Shown here: piece after piece, positions 8,042-17,639 of the stretch
Numbering within the stretch: position 1 is the stretch's first letter
Layout of the letters: every line of letters begins with the position of its first letter
Assembly (NCBI GenBank): GCA_024225035.1
Contig: JAAEMX010000260.1
Location: forward strand, 1-51,444
Length of the DNA stretch: 51,444 nucleotides
DNA from: Lentisphaerota bacterium
GTDB lineage: Bacteria; Verrucomicrobiota; Lentisphaeria; Victivallales; Victivallaceae
Reading direction: 5' to 3'
Program-made: the position numbers and the translations under genes
Notes under the pieces: generated by a model
Seen by the model: only the letters and a program-made list of their open reading frames with translations
The model's database searches: none
What the model was told of the DNA's origin: nothing

Positions 8042-9046
8042 TTACTTGCCGAAATCCTTGGCAAAAGGAGTGCGGATTATTCTGGAGTAATCAGTTGTGC
8101 CTTTGTAGCGTTGGACATAAAGGTTAGCCAGATGGCGGGCTTGATATTTGATGAAACTTTCGTTTGCAGGATGAACCAGCCAGCCATTTTCAAAGGCCAT
8201 TTCGTCAGAATAACCATTCAGGTATATCCGGATATCGAACTTTTCACGATGCATTATCTTGCTTAAGCTTGGGATTAATGAGCTGGTGCAATTGAAAGTA
8301 ATTGTGTTATAGAATTTCGGGTGAGCCAGAAGTCTGTTGCATCTGTGGAGCAAGTTTGTTAGAACGATGCGAGCTTCAGCAGGTTTGGTATTGGTTGCGT
8401 ACAGGAAAAGCTGTTCGTGACGGAAATTTGTGCGCAGTCTGAATAAATCTTCTTCAGTACCAAGTATATAAATGATTCCATATTGTTTGTAAAGGCCTTT
8501 GATTCCGCTTTGGCGTTGGTCTTTTTTTAATCTGGTTTCTGCTGAAACAATCAAATACTTTCCATCGCTGAATCCAAATGAGAGCATGGTATGGGCTATT
8601 GCGCGGTTACCATCCCATTGTACGACGGCCAGGTCCAGTGTTTTGAGTTTGTTCAAGTCATAGGTACTGGTTATGTAATTGGCGTCAAAATCTGTAGTCG
8701 AACGATATTTGAAGTCACGAATGTTTTTTATAGTCACTTTATTACCATTAAAAACCGCCTCCGGGAGCCTTGAGCAGGATATTTGCCAGTCATGGTTATT
8801 GCTGGCTGGAATAAGTAAATACCAGATAATTATAGTCAGAAACAGTCCTGCTCCAAGTGGAATTCCGGTTTTCGGTCTTTTGAATGACAGAAAGAAAAAA
8901 AAGAGAGCAAGTAAAGCGAAAGCAACAGGCGTCGTTATTTGAAGCCATTTAAAGGGCAGGTTTGAGTACCATACTGCTCCGAAACACCACAGTGCAACCC
9001 CGAGATAGCAAATGGCATACAAAGTTTTGAATAGCAATCTGAACAT
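8042..9046 (-). CDS. DUF4105-family membrane-anchored protein
   Basis: 334 residues; ATG 9046 is preceded by GAGGAGA. Three hydrophobic segments occupy about residues 7-28, 34-54 and 61-82, followed by an extracytoplasmic domain. ISTYDL-like and LDLAVVQWDGNRAIAHTMLSFGF are recognisable DUF4105 elements; the conserved ITFNCTSSL with its Cys lies near residue 255. Members have been suggested to be cysteine-protease-like, but activity is not proven here. Same strand as the phosphatase gene 63 bases upstream, so possibly co-transcribed. Confidence 0.7.
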   Translation of the reverse strand: MFRLLFKTLYAICYLGVALWCFGAVWYSNLPFKWLQITTPVAFALLALFFFFLSFKRPKTGIPLGAGLFLTIIIWYLLIPASNNHDWQISCSRLPEAVFNGNKVTIKNIRDFKYRSTTDFDANYITSTYDLNKLKTLDLAVVQWDGNRAIAHTMLSFGFSDGKYLIVSAETRLKKDQRQSGIKGLYKQYGIIYILGTEEDLFRLRTNFRHEQLFLYATNTKPAEARIVLTNLLHRCNRLLAHPKFYNTITFNCTSSLIPSLSKIMHREKFDIRIYLNGYSDEMAFENGWLVHPANESFIKYQARHLANLYVQRYKGTTDYSRIIRTPFAKDFGK

Positions 9047-9109
9047 GTTCTCCTCATGATTAACCTGATTTTCAAGTGAAGGCTTATTTAAACGGGAAAA
9101 CCCGACAGG

Positions 9110-10516
9110 TTAGCAGTGGTTTATGAGGATCATGGTTTGGTCGTCAATCTGGTCGGAGGCGAAGTTGGAAACGGCGTCTATTATCTTCTTTACGGATTCA
9201 CGGGGCGAATCGCCATCGGTTCGCGACTGGTTAAAGGTTTCCTGCAGGCGCTCGAGCCCGTACTCTTCACCTTCAGCATTAAGAGCTTCTGTCAGTCCGT
9301 CAGAGAACATCAGGATGGACATATCAGAATTAAAAACAAAACACATTGAATCGAAGGAAGAAAGTTCATTGGGAAGAATGCCTAAAGCCGAGCCGTCCGG
9401 GTAAATTTGTCGGATATGACCATGAGTGTGGGTAAGCAGTTCGGTATGGCCGGCACGGGCGTATTCGACGAGCGAGTTACGGCGGTCAAGTATTGCACAG
9501 GCAATTGTCACAAAACGTTCTTCATCGGTATCGCGGAAAAGGTTATTGTTGATTTCTTCGAGGAAGCTTTCCAAATTGTCAAAGTGCTCAATAGCCGAAC
9601 GGATAAAGCTTCGCGTCATTGCCGTAAGCATACATGCCGGAATACCTTTGCCGCAGGCATCGCCAAGTACGATCAGCAAACGATCGTTATCAATTTCCAC
9701 GAAATCGTAAAAGTCACCATTAACTTCTTTGGATGAACGTGTAAAGGCATTTACAACGAATTGATCCCAGGCCGGGAAAGAGCTTGGTAACAGAGAGGCT
9801 TGCAGTTGGCGGGCGAATTCAAGTTCCTGATTGATGCGCTGCTGTTTACTCAAGTCACGATACACACGCACCAGATTTTGTGCCAGAATGACCTGAGAGC
9901 TGATAAATCGCAGTCGACTGTACTGTTCAGGTGAAAACGGTCCCGGGCGGCGGTTATTTACCGCACATATCACTCCGGTAAGCTGGGCATCACGAACCAT
10001 GGGAACAGCCATAACGCAGCCGATTGTAGATGATTGTGGGTATTCATGCAGCCTTGGGTCCTCTGAGGCGTTTTCAATAAGCAGAGGTTCACGCATTTCA
10101 CCAACTTTACCGATAAGTCCTTCACCCAGAATGATTTTTTCACGTCTAAGGCTTTCAAGGATATAGCGCGGTTTGGTCATAATATAGTTGCTGACATGGT
10201 GTACCAGAGGGAAAGCCCCGCAGATGCCGGAAGCACGCAGGTAGTTGTCACGCACCTCGTAAATGCACACAGATTCCGCCTCCACAAGGTCCGCAATGTA
10301 CCTGGCGGTAGTGTTCATCGAGGCATCAATTTCCTCGATATCGCGCAAACTCTGCGAGAACAAACTGAGAAAGTTGCCTATCTCAGCCTTCTGATGCAGT
10401 ACGTCCTTGATTTTATTTCTTAACCCGAAGTTCTTGTTACTCAGGTAAAAAGCATAAAAAATCATTATTGAGAACGAAAGCGCAAATAAAAATAATAAAA
10501 ATAATGGTATCTGCAT
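9110..10516 (-). CDS. GAF-domain SpoIIE/RsbU-type PP2C serine phosphatase
   Basis: 468 residues. An N-terminal membrane helix (about residues 3-24) is followed by a short helical linker, a GAF sensor domain (~55-205) and a PP2C SpoIIE domain (~240-465). Visible phosphatase motifs are NGDFYDF, LGDACGKGIPA, ARAGHTE and MFSDGLTEA, covering the metal-binding aspartates, which appear intact. Family role: dephosphorylates an anti-sigma-factor antagonist in partner-switching systems or a related STAS protein. No STAS or anti-sigma kinase gene is adjacent, so the partner must lie elsewhere. Likely upstream gene of an operon with the DUF4105 gene. Confidence 0.85.
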   Translation of the reverse strand: MQIPLFLLFLFALSFSIMIFYAFYLSNKNFGLRNKIKDVLHQKAEIGNFLSLFSQSLRDIEEIDASMNTTARYIADLVEAESVCIYEVRDNYLRASGICGAFPLVHHVSNYIMTKPRYILESLRREKIILGEGLIGKVGEMREPLLIENASEDPRLHEYPQSSTIGCVMAVPMVRDAQLTGVICAVNNRRPGPFSPEQYSRLRFISSQVILAQNLVRVYRDLSKQQRINQELEFARQLQASLLPSSFPAWDQFVVNAFTRSSKEVNGDFYDFVEIDNDRLLIVLGDACGKGIPACMLTAMTRSFIRSAIEHFDNLESFLEEINNNLFRDTDEERFVTIACAILDRRNSLVEYARAGHTELLTHTHGHIRQIYPDGSALGILPNELSSFDSMCFVFNSDMSILMFSDGLTEALNAEGEEYGLERLQETFNQSRTDGDSPRESVKKIIDAVSNFASDQIDDQTMILINHC

Positions 10517-10630
10517 GCTTATCTTCTTCGATTAAAAGTCGCAATCCTTTACAATCTTATATATAATCTTGTGTTTATAGCGGTATTTTCAACAATTATA
10601 CAAATATTTATCAAAAAATAATTAAACAGT

Positions 10631-10660
10631 AAAAAAAAAGAGCCGGGATAACCGGCTCTG
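10631..10660 (-). terminator. Rho-independent terminator of carB
   Basis: On the minus strand AGAGCCGG pairs with CCGGCTCT around a four-base loop, directly followed by nine T. It sits about 10 bases beyond the carB stop and is among the clearest intrinsic terminators in the window. Confidence 0.9.
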
Positions 10661-10670
10661 AGTCAATTGA

Positions 10671-13600
10671 TTAAGCGTGATATTGCTGAAGAGGCTTAGG
10701 AACGATGTTTTCGCTTTTAACAGCTTTTATTCCTGCTATGGTAGCTTCTGCCGCTGCCAGTGTGGTGACGTATGGCACCTTATTCTGGATAGCCAGCATC
10801 CGTATATAGCTGTCATCAAACTTGCCTTCACGTCCAATCGGTGTGTTGATAATCAGGTTTAAGTCCTTGTTTTTTATCATATCGCCAATATTTGGGCGTC
10901 CTTCATGCAGCTTTTTAGCTGTTTCACTTGCGATGTCGTTTTCTGCAAGAAAAGCGGCAGTCCCCTCAGTGGCATAGATTTTGAAACCTAATTCACTTAT
11001 TTCACGGGCGACCGGAAGCAGCTTGGCGCGTTCACGTTTTGATACTGAAATCAGAACATTACCGCTGACCGGAAGCTTGGAGCCCGCAGCTTCCTGAGCT
11101 TTGTAGAAGGCCAGTGCGTAGGAATCAGCAATACCCATAACTTCGCCGGTAGCACGCATTTCCGGGCCAAGCAGCGGATCAACTTCAGGGAACATGTTGA
11201 ACGGGAACACCGCTTCTTTTACGCCGTAGAATGTGTTAGTGCATTTGCTCATATCAAAGTCGCTCAGTTTTTTGCCGAGCATGAGTCCGGTAGCTATTCT
11301 AGCCAGACCGACTCCAGTGATTTTGGAAACGATCGGCACGGTACGGGAAGCACGAGGATTGGCTTCAATAATATATACTTTATCATCGCAAATGGCATAC
11401 TGGACGTTCATGACGCCGTTAACCTGCAGGTCTTTGGCGATTGCGGTCGTGTATTTGTCGATCGTATCAATATGTTTTTGAGCTATACTGACAGGAGGAA
11501 TAACGCAAGCTGAATCTCCTGAATGAATTCCAGCAAGTTCAATATGCTGCATGACTGAAGCTACAAATACGTTTTCGCCGTCAGAAACTGCATCGACTTC
11601 GGTTTCAACCGCGTCTTCCAGGAAGCGGTCAATAAGCATCGGGTACTCAGGGCTGACATGAATCGCTTCGACAGCATATTTTTTCAGCATGGTTTCGTCA
11701 TAAATAATTTCCATGCCACGACCGCCGGGCGAACCATTACTGGGTAACCGATCTTACAGCCGAGCTCAACAGCCTGTTCAAGTGAACGGACGATACCGCT
11801 TTCCGGCTGTGGAATATTCAAGGCAATCATGCGTTCGCGGAAGTATTCACGATCTTCTGCGAGGCGGATGCTTTCAGGGCAGGTTCCGAGGATATTGCAG
11901 CCCGAGTCTTTAAGTTCCTGAGCGATATTAAGCGGGGTCTGACCGCCAAACTGGACAATGATGCCTTCCGGTTTCTCTTTTTCGTAAATTGCCAGCACAT
12001 CTTCCAGAGTCAGCGGTTCAAAATAGAGCTTGTCTGAAGTGTCATAGTCTGTTGAAACGGTTTCAGGGTTGCAGTTTACCATGATGGTTTCATAGCCCAT
12101 TTCAAGCAAGGTGAAGGCGGCATGAACACAAGTGTAGTCAAACTCTATGCCCTGGCCGATGCGGTTTGGGCCGCCGCCGAGAATCATAATCTTTTTGTTA
12201 GCCGAAACTGGGACTTCGTCCTCTACATCCTGATAGGTGGAGTAGTAGTAATCAGCGTTATCAACACCGCTGACCGGGACACGATTGTAAGCGGCTTTAG
12301 CACCAATATCGAGGCGGCGTTCGCGGACTGTACGTTCAGCAATGTCAAACATTCCTGCAAGATAGCGGTCAGAGAACCCGAGTTTTTTTGCTTCTTTGAG
12401 TTCGGCGTCGCTGAGACTGTTCCAGTCTTTTGCAGTTATGCTTTCTTCAAAGTCAACGAGTTCTTTGATCTCTTCAAGAAACCATCTGGTGATACTGGTC
12501 ATTTTTTGCAGTTCGTCAACGCTCAAGCCCTTGCGCATTGCTTCGTAGATCAGGAAGAAGCGTTCGCTGGAAGGATTGGCAAGGCGTTCACGCAGCTGCT
12601 GCAATGGAAGGTCTTTCAGTTTTTTGGCTCCGCCCAGCCCGTAACGGCTGATTTCAAGAGAACGGATAGCCTTGTTGAAAGCTTCCTTGAAGTTTTTGCC
12701 GATGCTCATTACCTCACCGACGGCTTTCATCTGCGTGCCGAGGACGTCCGGAGCCTGCGGGAATTTTTCGAAAGCCCAGCGTGCGAATTTCACGACAACG
12801 TAATCACCGGAAGGGGTGTATTTTTCTAAAGTACCTTCTTTCCAGTACGGAATTTCATCCATAGTGATGCCCGCAGCAAGTTTGGTGGAAATCAAAGCGA
12901 TCGGGAAACCGGTGGCTTTTGACGCGAGAGCTGAAGAGCGTGAAGTACGAGGGTTGATTTCGATTACTACAATGCAGTCATCCTTGGGATTATGCGCAAA
13001 CTGTACAGTTTGTGCCGCCTGTAACGCCGATAGCGTCGACGATGCGGTAAGAGATCTCCTGCAGTCTATCCTGCAGCTCCTGTGGCACCGTCAGCATTGG
13101 AGCAACGCAGAAGCTGTCGCCGGTATGTACACCCATCGGGTCAACGTTTTCGATAAAGCAGACGGTGATTTTCTGACCTTTTTCATCACGGACGACTTCA
13201 AGTTCGAGTTCTTCCCAGTCAAGAACGCATTCTTCTACCAGTACCTGGCTGATTAAACTTGCAGAAAGTCCGCGCGGTAAGATTTCGCGCAGTTCTTCAA
13301 TATTATAAACAATGCCGCCGCCGGTGCCGCCCATGGTGTATGCCGGACGCAGTACTACCGGATAGCCAAGTTTCTCGGCAATCGCCTCAGCTTCAGCGAG
13401 TGAATGTGACGGTTCGGAGCGTGCTACCGGGACATTGATTTTAGCCATGGTTTCTTTAAAAGCGATACGGTCTTCACCGCGCTTGATGACATCTGCCTGA
13501 ACCCCAATAATTTGGACATCGTACTTAGCAAGGGTTCCATTTTCATAAAGACTTGCAGAAAGGTTCAAAGCTGTTTGACCGCCAAGGTTCGGGAGCAGGG

Positions 13601-13853
13601 CGTCGGGACGCTCTTTGTCGATGATTTTCTCAATGCTTTCCTCAGTCAGCGGCTCAATATAAGTTTTGTCAGCCATTCCCGGGTCGGTCATGATAGTAGC
13701 CGGATTGGAGTTGACCAGAACAATTTCATATCCTTCTTCACGGAGGGCTTTACAGGCTTGCGTACCGGAGTAGTCAAACTCACAGGCCTGACCGATGATG
13801 ATGGGACCGGAACCAATTATCAGAATCTTCTTGATGTCTTCACGTTTTGGCAT
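10671..13853 (-). pseudogene. carB: carbamoyl-phosphate synthase large subunit, disrupted by two indels
   Basis: The sequence encodes nearly all of CarB (about 1065 codons expected), which makes carbamoyl phosphate from bicarbonate, ammonia and ATP for arginine and pyrimidines. ATG 13853 follows AGAGGAAA. First synthetase half: IIIGQACEFDYSGTQA, GGTGGGIVYN. Second half: GGGPNRIGQGIEFDY, GGRGMEIIYD, then an MGS-like regulatory domain ending QQYHA. The reading frame breaks twice. Near 13007 one extra base turns GGTN-VQFAHN into GGTNCTVCA-stop. At 11726/11727 the consensus RPS(F/Y)VLGGR lacks SVL-region codons: about 13 bases are missing compared with the family, placing the rest in another frame. 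Segments are 13853-12990, 12895-11684 (its continuation upstream of 12895 stays in frame to the first lesion) and 11714-10671. The sequence is otherwise undecayed, so this is a recent lesion or an assembly error. carA is not in the window. Confidence 0.85.
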
Positions 13854-14112
13854 GTCGTTTCCTCTGCTGGTTGTAAGTAACGTTGATGAACCGCTGTGAA
13901 AATGCCGGACACGACGGAAATCCGTTGCATCTCGACCGCAGTAAAAAAATATAAACAAAATTAATACGTAGTTTACATTCTGGAAGCATATATTTCAAAT
14001 TATATAGACAAAATTAATACCTTGATTTCTTGCGTAAATCATTTTGTTTTGCAAAATTCGAGCATGTCAGGTATATTCAAGTTTATCTGTAAAAATGAAT
14101 TCAGGAAAAATA

Positions 14113-15273
14113 ATGGAAAAAACAGCACTCCTAAAATGCCCTAAATATGATGCCGAAATGGTGGAATGTAAGATTAGAGAAGGCTTTGAACTGCTTGGCG
14201 GCGAAGATTATATACGTAATATTATTCCTGTTAACAGCAGCGTGTTACTGAAGCCTAACCTGCTGATTTCAGAAAAAATCGGTTCACCAACTTTAACGCA
14301 CCATGTTTTTTTTGAAGGCGTTGTGCGAGTGCTCAAAGATTACGCCGGGCAATTATCTTTCGGGGATTCTCCCGGAATAGGCTCTGGCGCCAAAGTAGCG
14401 GAGCGCTGTGGCATTATGGATGTTGCCAGGCGATATGGTGTCGAGTGTCGTGAATTTAAAAAAGAGGTACCGTACTCGCTGGAAAAAGCTTTACGCTGCC
14501 GTGCCTGGAATGTGGCTGCTGATGCTCTGAACTGCGATGTGCTGATAACTCTACCGAAATTAAAGACTCACGCTATGGCTTTTTTCACCGGAGCTATCAA
14601 AAATCAGTTCGGCTGCATTGTTGGTGCTCAAAAGGCCGGTTGGCATACGCGAATGCCGAATGCTCATGATTTTTGCAGAATGCTGCTTGACCTTAATGAC
14701 GTAGTTAAACCTTCATATGCTATTATGGACGGAATCGTAGCCATGCAGGGAAACGGCCCTAAGAGTGGTGATCCTTATGAATTGGGAGCAATTATCATGG
14801 GGCAGTCACTGAGTGCTGTAGATTCAGTTGCGGTACAGTTAATCGGTTATGACGATCCTCTGGAGATTCCTGCTTTGAAGGAAGCCCATGACCATCAATG
14901 GGGGACGGTTTTGCCGGAGGATATAGAAGTGCTCGGTGAAGCGATTTCAGAAATGAAGGTTGACGATTTCGAAAAAGCTCGGGCTGCAGGCAACTTCTTT
15001 TTTCTTGGAAAAAGATTTAATGATCTGCTTACCAAATTTGTTGCTCCATATCCGGCTTTGATTCGATCCAAGTGCGTAAGCTGCGGACGCTGTGTCGAAG
15101 TATGTCCTGAAAACCCTAAAGCTGTAAATATGCACCCTGATAAGAAACAAGGCAGTTTACCGAAGTGGGAATTAGATAAATGTATTCGCTGTTTTTGCTG
15201 TCAGGAGCTTTGTCCTGCAGGAGCTATTGAGATAAAACAGACCTTCCTGGGGAAGCTGCTAAAAATAAAGTGA
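14113..15273 (+). CDS. DUF362 protein with C-terminal two-cluster ferredoxin domain
   Basis: 387 residues. ATG 14113 is chosen because AGGA lies 6 bases upstream; ATG 14095 and TTG 14044 are in frame. Residues ~1-290 are DUF362 (PF04015): LKPNLL, GDSPGIGSG, and LPKLKTHAMAFFTGAIKNQFG are typical. Residues ~315-375 carry two 4Fe-4S motifs, CVSCGRCVEVCP and CIRCFCCQELCP. The family is widespread in anaerobes and its activity is unresolved; an electron-transfer or metal-cofactor role is inferred from the clusters. It is transcribed divergently from carB across about 260 AT-rich bases. Confidence 0.8.
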   Translation: MEKTALLKCPKYDAEMVECKIREGFELLGGEDYIRNIIPVNSSVLLKPNLLISEKIGSPTLTHHVFFEGVVRVLKDYAGQLSFGDSPGIGSGAKVAERCGIMDVARRYGVECREFKKEVPYSLEKALRCRAWNVAADALNCDVLITLPKLKTHAMAFFTGAIKNQFGCIVGAQKAGWHTRMPNAHDFCRMLLDLNDVVKPSYAIMDGIVAMQGNGPKSGDPYELGAIIMGQSLSAVDSVAVQLIGYDDPLEIPALKEAHDHQWGTVLPEDIEVLGEAISEMKVDDFEKARAAGNFFFLGKRFNDLLTKFVAPYPALIRSKCVSCGRCVEVCPENPKAVNMHPDKKQGSLPKWELDKCIRCFCCQELCPAGAIEIKQTFLGKLLKIK

Positions 15274-15623
15274 GTGATTTATTTTTTTATTTTCAGGAGT
15301 TTTTGAAATCTCCTGAAAAATATTTTTATAGAATTTAAATAATTATATAAAAAATTACGAAATATTGGTTTAAACAATCATTATTCTATGGAATAGGTAT
15401 TTTTTACATAAATATTTTTTGCTTCAAATTGAGCTCAAAACAGAGCATTAGTCTAATAAATGTTATCATGTTTTTCCTCACTTTGTTAATTGTTTAGAGA
15501 ACATACTTACTTTTGAAATGTCTAAAAAGGCATGGAGACGCGTATGGAGTATTAAACACTTGCACCGACATTCTATTTTTTAATTGAATTGACGGTTTTT
15601 TATAACTTAGAGGCAGTAGAAGT
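15274..15623 (+). other. AT-rich intergenic region with a terminator at its left end
   Basis: TTTTCAGGAG (15290-15299) pairs with CTCCTGAAAA (15310-15319), followed by TATTTTTAT, a plausible terminator for the DUF362 gene. The other ~290 bases are AT-rich; no convincing ORF. The hexamer TTGAAT/TTGACG near 15585-15595 precedes the next gene without a good -10, so no promoter is claimed. Confidence 0.5.
15290..15328 (+). terminator. Probable terminator after the DUF362-ferredoxin gene
   Basis: Ten-base-pair perfect stem (arms at 15290-15299 and 15310-15319), ten-base loop, then an A/T tract with a run of five T. The AT-rich half of the stem also gives T residues on the opposite strand. Confidence 0.55.
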
Positions 15624-16670
15624 ATGTTAAGTAAGCTTTTATATTGTTCATTAGCGCTAGCCTTGTCTTCAGCGTTTTGCATGAAGTCAAAAGCGGCTGT
15701 TGATGACTACAAAACTTTTAATATTGGAATCGGCTCTGTTTCGACTCCTCTAAGCTACTGCGGCAGTGTTTTCAGTACTGAAAGAATATTTAATGCCTAT
15801 GGTAAAAACTTTGCTCTTTCCTTGGCTCATGCCTACTGCATTTACCTGAATCTTACAAAAGTAGAAACAGATTTAACTGCAGCCGGGGCTGACCCTCAAT
15901 TATCTTCAGATATATTAAGCACTTTCGGCCCTAACTACTATTTGGCGATAGGTGTACAGGAATCCGGCCTCAGCCCGAATCAAAGCGGCTGCGGTTACCT
16001 GCAGATCGATAATGCCAGACAGGATCTTTCCAGAAGCAGTCAAAGCACTTCTATCAAAGCCTATTGTAAATTTCTATCCAGCATAGACCATTACGGGGCG
16101 GTTTCCGGCACAAATGTCTGTACCAGCAATATTATCAAAGCTTATTATGACGCTATAAGTTATCAGCTTCATGCTCCTGATATTGCGATTTTTGCGGTGA
16201 ATTACGCTAAACACCCTGAATTTTCTAAGCCAGTCAACATAAAAGGGCATATCTATTACTTTCCGGCAGCGCACGGAATGATGCGACTCATTGCCCTTTA
16301 CTACAGCCGTGGTCAGTGGTTCACCGCAGCCAATCGGGTTATTGATGGAAACGGCAATTTAAGCATTGAGTCACAAATCAGTTATTCCGAAGGCTATGGC
16401 GGTAAATACATTTACCAAGTGCCTGAGCTTTACAATCAGTTTGATCGCCTGGTCAAAATAGGTAGTGTGTATACAGCCAACATCTCTGAAAAAGACGTGA
16501 CCAAATACCTTGAGTCGCTGGCTCATGTTTACAAGCAGGAGGTAATCAAGTCTGGAGTCAGCCGTGCTAAAGAGCTTATGCGCGGTGAGGTCTACGATTT
16601 CCGTTCCGGCAGCTTCTATTTAATCATGAACGAGATAACCAAAAGCATGCTGGAAGCCAGCAGATCATAG
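15624..16670 (+). CDS. Secreted lysozyme/SLT-like protein (putative)
   Basis: 348 residues. A signal peptide covers about residues 1-25 (hydrophobic LYCSLALALSSAF, cleavage probably after KAA). Around residue 105-128, YYLAIGVQESGLSPNQ then GCGYLQI resembles the lytic transglycosylase catalytic stretch (catalytic Glu in ESG, then G-x-x-Q), with E113 as candidate nucleophile/acid. Several cysteines are consistent with an exported protein. The rest, including FAAHGMMRLIALYYSRGQW-like text, does not match a family I know. A peptidoglycan- or glycan-cleaving role is inference. The region just after its stop is the left copy of a direct repeat. Confidence 0.5.
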   Translation: MLSKLLYCSLALALSSAFCMKSKAAVDDYKTFNIGIGSVSTPLSYCGSVFSTERIFNAYGKNFALSLAHAYCIYLNLTKVETDLTAAGADPQLSSDILSTFGPNYYLAIGVQESGLSPNQSGCGYLQIDNARQDLSRSSQSTSIKAYCKFLSSIDHYGAVSGTNVCTSNIIKAYYDAISYQLHAPDIAIFAVNYAKHPEFSKPVNIKGHIYYFPAAHGMMRLIALYYSRGQWFTAANRVIDGNGNLSIESQISYSEGYGGKYIYQVPELYNQFDRLVKIGSVYTANISEKDVTKYLESLAHVYKQEVIKSGVSRAKELMRGEVYDFRSGSFYLIMNEITKSMLEASRS

Positions 16671-16671
16671 C

Positions 16672-16706
16672 TAATTATTCACTTATTACAAAATACAGGT
16701 TAATTT
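16672..16706 (+). repeat. Left copy of a ~35-bp imperfect direct repeat
   Basis: TAATTATT, three variable bases, then TTATTACAAAATACAGG and AATTT. A second copy at 17640-17675 differs by a few substitutions and one extra A. Together they bracket the lipoprotein gene and its inverted repeats. Confidence 0.6.
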
Positions 16707-16803
16707 CCTACTTTTTGGCATGAAAAAAGTCAATTTTGTGGTGCAAAAATTTTAACAAACACCTATAACAATTTGTATATTAGATTATTATATAAAATTT
16801 AAC

Positions 16804-16834
16804 GTGTATGACTCCACTATAACTCCACTATAAA
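16804..16834 (+). repeat. Left arm of inverted repeat flanking the lipoprotein gene
   Basis: GTGTATGACTCC is followed by two ACTATAA-type units. The reverse complement of 17586-17618 reads GTGTATGACTCC followed by GTTATAA-type units, so the two arms match over about 30 bases with an A/G plus C/T variation and one small length change. Confidence 0.65.
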
Positions 16835-16857
16835 TGACTCCACTATAACCACTATAA
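16811..16857 (+). repeat. Short degenerate tandem repeat of CTCCACTATAA
   Basis: CTCCACTATAA occurs three times in a row with spacers of 0-4 bases, followed by a truncated CCACTATAA. It overlaps the left inverted-repeat arm, so this end has been expanded by local duplication relative to the right end, which has two CTCCGTTATAA units on the opposite strand. Confidence 0.6.
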
Positions 16858-16885
16858 CTACCAATAAAAACTCCGCTACCTCATA

Positions 16886-17527
16886 TTAAGGTGTTTTGCT
16901 CTTCAATTCTTTGATTTTAGTTTTTGACGAGTCGGACTTCTTTTTACTATCGGCAAGAAAAGCAGCAACTGTTTTATTGTTTTTAGCAAGATATTCAAAT
17001 TTTTTATCACAAGATGAAAAAGCATTTAAAATTATCTTCTTAGTAAAGGGTAAATCTAAACAGGACAAATCATTAAATGGGGGTAAATTAAATTGCTCAT
17101 TGAGCTGGATCACTTTTATGGGTTTTACAAGGGTATTTATCAAAAATAAACGCCCATTGGATACATCAAAGACTTTGCCATTAATATTTACCTTTCCTCT
17201 ACCAGTTTTACCATCAAATTCTCCAACACATTCAAATTTTACAGCAGAATCTGATTTGGCTAAAGAACACGTTATATCAGGTGGGTTTCGCATAATGTCG
17301 GGACCGAATTCAGATTCAGCAGGCCTTGGCATATTGTCCCAATAAGCTAAGATTATTTCCTGTTTTTTATTTTTACTAAAAGCAGCGGTGTAATAGAAAC
17401 TTACAGATGTATCAGATACACTTAAGCTCATTGTCCCAGATACTGGCCCAGATTTGGTCTTGTTGCAACTGGTAGCTGCAAGAATAAGAGAAAAACATAG
17501 TACTAACATTATAAGATTTATTCTCAT
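16886..17527 (-). CDS. Putative lipoprotein of unknown function
   Basis: 213 residues. Signal peptide MRINLIMLVLCFSLILAATSC ends in a lipobox-like ATSC with C21 the likely lipidated cysteine. The mature part is beta-rich (GTMSLSVSDTSVSFYYTA, SAVKFECVGEF) with two more cysteines (DITCSLAKS, SSCDKKFEYL) and a lysine/serine-rich C-terminus. I recognise no family. The gene is the sole occupant of a segment bounded by inverted repeats and outside them by direct repeats; no transposase is present. Confidence 0.65.
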   Translation of the reverse strand: MRINLIMLVLCFSLILAATSCNKTKSGPVSGTMSLSVSDTSVSFYYTAAFSKNKKQEIILAYWDNMPRPAESEFGPDIMRNPPDITCSLAKSDSAVKFECVGEFDGKTGRGKVNINGKVFDVSNGRLFLINTLVKPIKVIQLNEQFNLPPFNDLSCLDLPFTKKIILNAFSSCDKKFEYLAKNNKTVAAFLADSKKKSDSSKTKIKELKSKTP

Positions 17528-17585
17528 AATTATCCTTCGAAATTATTTAATGTGATTAGTTCTTGGTCAATATAAATTAACGTCG

Positions 17586-17618
17586 TTTATAACGGAGTTT
17601 TATAACGGAGTCATACAC
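17586..17618 (-). repeat. Right arm of inverted repeat flanking the lipoprotein gene
   Basis: TTTATAACGGAG, TTTTATAACGGAG, TCATACAC: two 13-base units and a TCATACAC end. It is the inverted partner of 16804-16834 and lies about 60 bases upstream of the lipoprotein start. Confidence 0.65.
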
Positions 17619-17639
17619 CTTTATTTCGGCACAAGTTTT

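Noticed and set aside
12122..12829. A 235-codon plus-strand ORF opposite carB
   Set aside because: It lies exactly antisense to a well-recognised gene and has no family signature; such ORFs arise from codon bias on the opposite strand.
10671..13853. Programmed frameshifting to express CarB
   Set aside because: The insertion and the ~13-base loss lie outside any slippery sequence with a downstream structure, and the second one removes conserved codons. A mutation or error is simpler.
16811..16857. CRISPR array
   Set aside because: The units are about 11 bases with almost no spacer, not 25-40-base repeats with unique spacers, and no cas genes are present.
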